The position numbers were made by a program, and so were the translations under genes. A stretch of DNA of 8,784 nucleotides from Pedobacter sp. (GTDB taxonomy: Bacteria > Bacteroidota > Bacteroidia > Sphingobacteriales > Sphingobacteriaceae), in contig JASLGV010000115.1 of assembly GCA_030149995.1 (NCBI GenBank), forward strand, positions 1-8,784. Direction: 5' to 3'. Under the pieces are notes generated by a model that was not told where the DNA came from, did no database searches, and saw only the letters and a list, made by a program, of their open reading frames with translations. Each line of letters begins with the position of its first letter. Position 1 is the first letter of the stretch. Below, in pieces: positions 4,078 through 8,784 of this stretch.

Positions 4078-5054
4078 TTCGCTTTAACGAAATCACTGAT
4101 CAGATACGATATCAATTTCGGCGTTAATCTGTCTACCTGCCCGGCCAGCATCCGGCATGCACCCTCACAAATATGTAGATAAGCGTGCTTTTTTTGTCCG
4201 CGAAGAATAAAACCACGAACCTGGTTTACAGAAAAACCCGAAGGGGTTTCGGCACTTGAAAGCACCCTTTCTATGCAATCCAGATCGAGTTCGAGGCCTG
4301 CTCCTTTACCCACCTGTTCCAAAAAAACATTGCAATCTGCATTTCTTAGCACATCTTCAAAAAACAAAGCCTTCAGCCTTGGGTTCTCCTGCAGCTGGTC
4401 TAAGATGGCTTGGTTGTTGTAGTTTTGGTGTAAACCCAGCATAAAATATTGGCCAAGGTAACCTTCATTCAAGGCATAGCTAAATCCATTTCCACTGTGC
4501 CGCCCTTCCATCTGGCGTAAATCTGCATGCGCATCAATGTTTAAAACCTCGATGGCTTCGCCTTTTGCACGTGAAACTCCTTTTATAATGGGATATGCAT
4601 TGTTGTGGCCACCACCAATTACAACCGGAATTTTACCGGCCAGCGCAATTTTTTCGATCACCGGATAAACCAGTGCATCGATTTCAGAAACTTTATTCCT
4701 TAAACTTTCTATAGAGTCGTTTGCAGGCTCTTCAACATTAAAATGACCCAAAACAAGTATTTCGCTGCCGTCTAAAAATTGATTGCTCTGAACGTTTAAA
4801 AATGCTTTTAACACAGGCGTCCAGACAGAGGAAGTACCCGCTGTTCCATAATTGGCACGTACCCCAATGTCTTCCGGTATTCCCAGCAACACAAAACGAG
4901 CCTCGCTTTTCTGCAACTGTTCAACTGAAAGTTCGGTATCTGATTGTGTGATATGGCTGTATACCTGTACACGATTGGCCAGTTTTATTTCGCCCGGCCG
5001 ACTGTTAACCAGGCGGTCAATATCAGCCTGTTCGTATATTTTAAAGTTATCCAT
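4074..5054 (-). CDS. hutG: Formimidoylglutamase (arginase/ureohydrolase family)
   Basis: A 326-residue ureohydrolase-fold enzyme. All six binuclear manganese ligands of the family are visible: H150 in GGGH (147-150), D174, H176 and D178 in DAHADLR (174-180), and D257 and D259 in ELDLD (255-259). The segment RHSGNGFSYAL (185-195) lies in the substrate loop. Arginase, agmatinase and formimidoylglutamase share this fold; the assignment to formimidoylglutamase (N-formimidoyl-L-glutamate + H2O to glutamate + formamide, last step of histidine degradation) rests mainly on the overlap with hutI. The protein is divergent from classical HutG around the second metal motif (LDLDCIERV rather than SxDxDxxDP). 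It begins inside the 3' end of hutI (8-base overlap), a sign of translational coupling. Its own stop overlaps the convergent small gene, and no terminator is visible beyond it. Confidence 0.85.
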   Translation of the reverse strand: MDNFKIYEQADIDRLVNSRPGEIKLANRVQVYSHITQSDTELSVEQLQKSEARFVLLGIPEDIGVRANYGTAGTSSVWTPVLKAFLNVQSNQFLDGSEILVLGHFNVEEPANDSIESLRNKVSEIDALVYPVIEKIALAGKIPVVIGGGHNNAYPIIKGVSRAKGEAIEVLNIDAHADLRQMEGRHSGNGFSYALNEGYLGQYFMLGLHQNYNNQAILDQLQENPRLKALFFEDVLRNADCNVFLEQVGKGAGLELDLDCIERVLSSAETPSGFSVNQVRGFILRGQKKHAYLHICEGACRMLAGQVDRLTPKLISYLISDFVKAN

Positions 5055-6288
5055 TGTAAACTTTGCCGTTTATAATAACTGTTTCAACCTGTATTTCGCC
5101 AAAAGAATAAGGTAAATAAGCTACCGACGGCATTTCTTTCGTTATAAACACGTTTGCTTTTTTCCCAATAGCTATGCTTCCGTATTGCGCACTCAGCTGC
5201 ATGGCGGCAGCACCATTAAGGGTTGCTGCATTGATGGCTTCTGCCGGCAACATTTTAAGTTTAATACAGCCCAGAGACACCACAAAGTTCATATTTCCCG
5301 AAGGTGTAGACCCCGGATTGTAATCGCTTGCCAACGCAACAACAAGATTGGCCGCGATCATTTTTTTTGCCTGCGCAAAGGGAATACCTAAATAAAACGA
5401 ACAGGAAGGTAATAACGTTACAATGGTTTGGCTGTTTTTTAGATGATTAAGGGTTTCTTCTGATGTTTCTTCGAGGTGATCTACCGAAACCGCCTCATTT
5501 TGAACCCCCACTTCTACAGCGCCCGAAACCGACAGCTGGTTGGCATGTATTTTAGGCAAAAGCCCGTATTTTCTTCCTGCCTTTAATAAACGATCGGTTT
5601 CTTCTACCGAAAAAAAACCTTTCTCGCAAAAAACATCTATGTAGTCTGCCAGCTCTTCTGCCGCTATTCTGGGTAGCATTTCTTCAATAATTAATTGAAT
5701 ATACCCTTCGTGGTTATCTTTATACTCGGCAGGATAAGCGTGCGCAGCCAGAAAGGTTGCTTTAACCGGAACAGGGAAATTTTCTTTTAACCGCTTGATT
5801 ACACGCAGCATTTTCAATTCACTCTCGACCGTTAATCCGTAGCCACTTTTAATCTCAACGGCACCTGTACCCTGTCCGATCATTAAATTTAGGCGCTGTG
5901 ACGCCTGCCTGTAAAGCGCATCTTCTGTTGCTTCCTGTAGTTTACGTGCCGAATTTAAAATGCCACCGCCCGCAGCGGCAATTTCTTCGTACCCTTTTCC
6001 CTGAATCTTCAATACGAACTCTTCTTCCCGCGGGGCTGCAAAAACAAGGTGTGTATGGCTATCACACCAGCAAGGAAAAACATACCGGCCTGATGCATCG
6101 ATTACTTCCGCTTGTTTTAAAAGCTGTCCGGGGATTGTATCCATGGTACCGAAGTCTTTAATCACTTCGTTTTCGAGCTGCAGCCAGGCATTTTCCATTA
6201 CAGGTAAATCGGCCAGCGCATGCCCGCTTAAAAACATCGTTTCGCGTGCGTGTATGCCTACAAGTCCCTTGATATTTATAATCAGCAT
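5047..6288 (-). CDS. hutI: Imidazolonepropionase
   Basis: A 413-residue metal-dependent amidohydrolase (TIM barrel) that hydrolyses 4-imidazolone-5-propanoate to N-formimidoyl-L-glutamate, the third step of histidine degradation. Metal ligands are in place: H78 and H80 in DSHTHLVF (76-83), H183 in AAHAYP (181-186), H248 in KIHANQLS (246-253) and D322 in ASDYNPGS (320-327). Other family marks are IKSGYGL (146-152), VDHLEE (269-274), PSCSFYLG (294-301) and the C-terminal NGAAAMQL plus GSIAIGKKANVFI region (about 358-382). Length is as expected for HutI. It is followed by the overlapping hutG and preceded by exodeoxyribonuclease III with a 30-base gap lacking a recognisable promoter, so it is likely expressed from upstream. 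hutH and hutU are not in this window. Confidence 0.96.
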   Translation of the reverse strand: MLIINIKGLVGIHARETMFLSGHALADLPVMENAWLQLENEVIKDFGTMDTIPGQLLKQAEVIDASGRYVFPCWCDSHTHLVFAAPREEEFVLKIQGKGYEEIAAAGGGILNSARKLQEATEDALYRQASQRLNLMIGQGTGAVEIKSGYGLTVESELKMLRVIKRLKENFPVPVKATFLAAHAYPAEYKDNHEGYIQLIIEEMLPRIAAEELADYIDVFCEKGFFSVEETDRLLKAGRKYGLLPKIHANQLSVSGAVEVGVQNEAVSVDHLEETSEETLNHLKNSQTIVTLLPSCSFYLGIPFAQAKKMIAANLVVALASDYNPGSTPSGNMNFVVSLGCIKLKMLPAEAINAATLNGAAAMQLSAQYGSIAIGKKANVFITKEMPSVAYLPYSFGEIQVETVIINGKVYNG

Positions 6289-6318
6289 GTTCTTGCGTTT
6301 AAAGTTGGGGTCTCCGGT

Positions 6319-7101
6319 TTAACAATTAACAGCATCGTTTAGTTCGAGCAGCACCGGACAGTGGTCTGAATGAACGGCATCGGGCAAAATACGCACCTGC
6401 TTAAGCCGGCTTTCCAGGCTTCTGCTGGCCAGGTGGTAATCAATACGCCAGCCAAGGTTCTTACCCCGGGCACCCGATCTGAAACTCCACCAGGTATAAT
6501 GGTGCGGATCCTGGTTAAAATACCGGAACGTATCTATAAATCCATTATCCAGAAACAATTGCATCCAGGCACGCTCTTCGGGCAGGAAACCGGATGAGTT
6601 TGCATTTGATTTCGGATTGTGAATATCAATAGCGGTATGGCAAATATTGTAATCGCCGCTTACAATCAGGTTGGGTATTTCTTTTCTCAGGTTTGCAATA
6701 TAAACATCGAAAAAAGACATAAACTCGTATTTTTTTATCTGCCGGTCTTCGCCACTCGATCCCGAAGGCATGTAAAGGCTCATCAAAGAAAAATCGTCGA
6801 AATCTGCGCGTAAAATCCTTCCTTCACGGTCTATCCACTCCTCTCCACAGCCATATTCTACATGGTTTGGCTTTATCCGGGTTAAGATGGCCACGCCACT
6901 ATATCCCTTTTTTTCTGCCGGAAACCAATAATGATGATAACCCAGCTGCTCTATTAAAGATATTATTTCAGGTATCTGCACAGGCAAAGCCTTTACTTCC
7001 TGTAAACAAACCATATCGGCATTGGTTGCCTGCAACCAGCCAAAAAAATTCTTGGTACTGGCCGAACGGATGCCGTTAACGTTGTACGATATAATTTTCA
7101 T
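6319..7101 (-). CDS. xth: Exodeoxyribonuclease III (AP endonuclease)
   Basis: A 260-residue member of the exonuclease-endonuclease-phosphatase superfamily, ExoIII branch. It cleaves 5' to abasic sites and has 3'-5' exonuclease/phosphatase activity in base excision repair. The catalytic set is complete: N7 in SYNVNGIR (5-12), E35 in LQEVK (33-37), Y110 in LYMPSG (109-114), D150 and N152 in GDYNIC (149-154), D221 in WRIDY (218-222), and D246-H247 in SDHCP (245-249). Length is typical. It lies 22 bases downstream of the cyclophilin gene and 30 bases upstream of hutI on the same strand, so it is probably the second gene of a mixed-function transcript. No regulatory site for DNA damage is seen next to it. 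Confidence 0.95.
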   Translation of the reverse strand: MKIISYNVNGIRSASTKNFFGWLQATNADMVCLQEVKALPVQIPEIISLIEQLGYHHYWFPAEKKGYSGVAILTRIKPNHVEYGCGEEWIDREGRILRADFDDFSLMSLYMPSGSSGEDRQIKKYEFMSFFDVYIANLRKEIPNLIVSGDYNICHTAIDIHNPKSNANSSGFLPEERAWMQLFLDNGFIDTFRYFNQDPHHYTWWSFRSGARGKNLGWRIDYHLASRSLESRLKQVRILPDAVHSDHCPVLLELNDAVNC

Positions 7102-7123
7102 TAAAAATCAGTGTAATTTACAA

Positions 7124-7834
7124 TCAGGATTTGATAGCTGTTTCCTGCTCAGCTGCAAGTTGTTTTTCCAGTTTTTTGGCCTCCCTTTTACTTAAAATAC
7201 GGATTTCCATTCTTACGTCTTCTTTGGGGCGGTTATTTTTATCTGTATCTAATACCGCGATTTTATCTACCATGTCAAATCCCTGAACAATCTCACCATA
7301 TACGGTGTAGTTTCTGTCCAGGTGCGGAGTACCGCCAATGGTTTTATAAACTGTGCGTTGCCATTCGGGTATTTTAAACTTAAGCCGTTTTTCTTCCAGC
7401 GTATTGAGTTGTTCGTCGGTAAATACTTTTCCCTGAACCAGGTAAAACTGACAGCCGCTCGATGCTTTTTCGGGATTATCATCCCGTGCCGCAGCAAGTA
7501 CACCTTTTTTATGAAAAAGACTGTCTCTGAATTCGGCTGGAATGGTATAACCAACATCTCCATTGCCCAATAGCGAATCAGGTTTTGCCGTTTTGGAATC
7601 AGGATCTCCTCCCTGAATCATAAAATTTTTGATTACACGGTGAAAAAGCGTTCCGTTATAAAAGCCTTTTTTAGCCAGTTTTAAAAAATTATCGCGATGC
7701 AGGGGCGTTTCATTGTATAGCTTAACAATGCAGGTACCATAAGCCGTTTTTATACTTACATATTGATTTTTAGGCTTGGCTGCATACGCAGAAAGACTGA
7801 TCACCATTGCTATAAGCAAGAAAAGTTTCTTCAT
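7124..7834 (-). CDS. Periplasmic cyclophilin-type peptidyl-prolyl isomerase
   Basis: A 236-residue exported cyclophilin. Residues 1-19 form a signal peptide (MKK, hydrophobic LFLLIAMVISLSAYA, cleavage near AYA-AKP) with no lipobox cysteine, so it is a soluble periplasmic protein. The PPIase domain follows: FHRVIKNFMIQGGD (64-77) holds catalytic Arg66, and SSGCQFYLV (125-133) is the second signature. The tryptophan of human CypA (Trp121) corresponds to His171 in PHLDRNYTVYG, as in many bacterial enzymes insensitive to cyclosporin. A charged insertion of about 35 residues (134-168, EEKRLKFKIPEWQ) separates the second signature from the C-terminal strands, and the end (KREAKKLEKQLAAEQE) is a charged helix. 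It probably assists folding of exported proteins. It is first in the run leading to xth, hutI and hutG. Confidence 0.93.
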   Translation of the reverse strand: MKKLFLLIAMVISLSAYAAKPKNQYVSIKTAYGTCIVKLYNETPLHRDNFLKLAKKGFYNGTLFHRVIKNFMIQGGDPDSKTAKPDSLLGNGDVGYTIPAEFRDSLFHKKGVLAAARDDNPEKASSGCQFYLVQGKVFTDEQLNTLEEKRLKFKIPEWQRTVYKTIGGTPHLDRNYTVYGEIVQGFDMVDKIAVLDTDKNNRPKEDVRMEIRILSKREAKKLEKQLAAEQETAIKS

Positions 7835-7842
7835 ATTGGGGT

Positions 7843-7850
7843 CGAAGGTA
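7843..7850 (-). promoter_or_regulatory. weak -7 element for the cyclophilin transcript
   Basis: On the minus strand TAccTTcG (7850 to 7843) differs from TAnnTTTG by one base and lies 8 bases before the cyclophilin start codon. No TTG lies at the correct distance upstream (the nearest leaves a 28-base spacer), so this is tentative. Confidence 0.35.
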
Positions 7851-7949
7851 AAAGTAGGTTGTTGATCTTTTAATTATGCAATGGGCTAAATTAAGCTAAA
7901 AAATGAAATTCAATAAATAAATGCGCCTACCTTTATATTCTTTTTACGC

Positions 7950-7957
7950 TATATTTG
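7950..7957 (+). promoter_or_regulatory. -7 element implying a leaderless transcript
   Basis: TAtaTTTG is a perfect -7 consensus whose last base is only 5 bases before the ATG at 7963. With the usual 5-7 base distance to the start site, transcription would begin at or within a base or two of the start codon. A second, imperfect element TAccTTTA at 7928-7935 could give a leader of about 20 bases instead. No clear TTG -33 is found for either. Confidence 0.5.
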
Positions 7958-7962
7958 TATAA

Positions 7963-8361
7963 ATGAAGCTAAAACAAAAAATAGCACTGTCTATGGCCGT
8001 ATTTTATGCGGTTAGTGTTATTGGTTTGGCTTTAAGTCTGCATTTCTGTGGCGGTAAATTAGCAAATGTACAGCTTTTCAGTAAGGACAATGCCTGCCGT
8101 TTGTGTAAAGACATCCCGGCTGTCAAAAAAGACGATGGCTGCTGTAAAAACAGCCAGGTAAGCATTAAAGTTAAAGACAGCCATCAAACCGAGGCATCTG
8201 TTCAGTTGCCCAAACTTTATTCTACGCAGGTTTTCCTGTACAGCCCGCTGTTAAGCCTGCTTAACGACAATACCTCTTCTTTTTTCAGTAAAATTGCCAA
8301 TAAAGCACCGCCCATTTCGCGGCTTCCCATTTATATTTTTAATTGCATTTTCAGGAATTAG
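7963..8361 (+). CDS. HYC_CC_PP-type Cys-rich small protein
   Basis: A 132-residue protein matching the named Bacteroidota family pattern HYC_CC_PP: H-F-C at 27-29 just after an N-terminal hydrophobic segment (about 7-25), a CC pair at 60-61, and PP at 116-117 followed by a short conserved-looking end (SRLPIYIFNCIF). A further CxxC (C45-R-L-C48) and C128 make seven candidate metal or disulfide cysteines counting C29. The hydrophobic start could be a membrane anchor or signal peptide; a second hydrophobic stretch is near 88-100. The biochemical function of this family is not known to me. The next gene encodes an HMA-domain protein, so metal sensing or handling outside the cytoplasmic membrane is the best inference. 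It is probably translated from a leaderless mRNA. Confidence 0.78.
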   Translation: MKLKQKIALSMAVFYAVSVIGLALSLHFCGGKLANVQLFSKDNACRLCKDIPAVKKDDGCCKNSQVSIKVKDSHQTEASVQLPKLYSTQVFLYSPLLSLLNDNTSSFFSKIANKAPPISRLPIYIFNCIFRN

Positions 8362-8445
8362 GATTTTTTAACTGTCCTTATGGCGCAACCATGGCATTTC
8401 TTTTTTGCCTTGCGCTGGTTTATTTAAAATTTCTAATTCAAAAAA

Positions 8446-8784
8446 ATGAAAGCAATAAAAATTTTGAGCATTATCATGCTCCTCTTTGCCGTTAAAGTTT
8501 CGGCACAACAAATCTCATCAGCCGATTTACAGGTAACAGGTTTAACCTGTTCTATGTGTTCCAATGCCACACAGAAATCTTTAGAAACCCTCAGCTTTAT
8601 TTCGGAAGTAAAACCCGATTTAAACAAAAATATTTTCGTGCTCACTTTTAAGAAAAGTGCCGGAGTAAACCTGGATCAGGTATTGAAAAAAGTACAGGAT
8701 GCCGGCTTTTCTGTCGGTAATTTAACCGCTAACTTTACTTTTAACCAGGTAAAAATAGACGATAACGGACAGGCCATTGTTGAT
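8446..8784 (+). CDS. Secreted heavy-metal-associated (HMA) domain protein, 3' end missing
   Basis: An open frame of 113 codons from ATG 8446 that runs off the right edge. Residues 1-20 are a signal peptide (MKAIK, then LSIIMLLFAVKVSA, cleavage before QQ). The HMA domain follows: strand DLQVTGLTC, metal site C35-S-M-C38 in GLTCSMCSNA, and the later DAGFSVGNL (85-93) that ends the usual beta-alpha-beta-beta-alpha-beta fold. HMA domains with CxxC bind Cu(I) or similar soft metals; here the domain would act in the periplasm rather than as a cytoplasmic chaperone. A further region begins after residue 95 and continues beyond the window. It lies 84 bases after the Cys-rich gene, without a terminator or a consensus -7 between them, so co-transcription is likely. 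A TonB-dependent receptor often follows such pairs in Bacteroidota, but that is outside the window. Confidence 0.85.
   Translation, partial: MKAIKILSIIMLLFAVKVSAQQISSADLQVTGLTCSMCSNATQKSLETLSFISEVKPDLNKNIFVLTFKKSAGVNLDQVLKKVQDAGFSVGNLTANFTFNQVKIDDNGQAIVD

Noticed and set aside
8382..8416. GGCGCAA ... TTGCGCT inverted repeat between the last two genes as a terminator
   Set aside because: The loop is 21 bases and no T tract follows, so the two genes are more likely co-transcribed.
8433..8645. 70-codon minus-strand frame
   Set aside because: It is antisense to the signal peptide and HMA motif of a well-supported gene.
1..8784. CRISPR array, tRNA or rRNA genes, insertion sequence, phage genes
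   Set aside because: No regularly spaced repeats, cloverleaf pattern, rRNA-like stretch or transposase/integrase frame was seen.

Overview
The window looks like a chromosomal segment of a Bacteroidota genome, most likely Sphingobacteriaceae (Pedobacter-like). The basis is the promoter style (TAnnTTTG -7 elements with little Shine-Dalgarno signal), the gene order lpxA - ABC ATPase - efp, a periplasmic cyclophilin with an internal insertion, and a small Cys-rich protein of the HYC_CC_PP type next to a heavy-metal-associated (HMA) domain protein. The genus is inferred from memory of related genomes, not measured.

Left part (1-1367, + strand): the 3' end of lpxA (lipid A synthesis), a GNAT acetyltransferase and a solitary ABC-type ATPase, closely packed and probably co-transcribed. 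A 411-base stretch without a gene follows. It is not empty: it carries a good Bacteroidota promoter (1446-1476), about 180 nt of structured non-coding sequence, a textbook intrinsic terminator (1623-1659), and then the efp1 promoter. The simplest reading is an undescribed small RNA gene.

Middle (1779-3234, + strand): two tandem elongation factor P genes, both 186 codons and about 69% identical by hand count without gaps. The second has the usual PGKGG loop with a modifiable lysine; the first has PGNLR at the same place. Their leaders are related, and the intergenic DNA between them contains a degenerate inverted/direct repeat. A strong terminator closes the pair.

Centre (3350-4077, + strand): 5-formyltetrahydrofolate cyclo-ligase and a 52-residue acidic protein, meeting the opposite-strand genes tail to tail with a 4-base overlap.

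Right-centre (4074-7834, - strand): in transcription order cyclophilin-type PPIase, exodeoxyribonuclease III, hutI and hutG, with gaps of 22 and 30 bases and one 8-base overlap, so probably one transcript. HutI and HutG perform the last two steps of histidine degradation to glutamate; hutH and hutU are not in the window.

Right end (7963-8784, + strand): the HYC_CC_PP-type protein, apparently read from a leaderless transcript, and a secreted HMA-domain protein cut by the window edge. This is probably the start of a metal (copper-like) handling locus.

The best candidates for something undescribed are the small RNA at about 1483-1660 and the EF-P pair with divergent decoding-loop residues.
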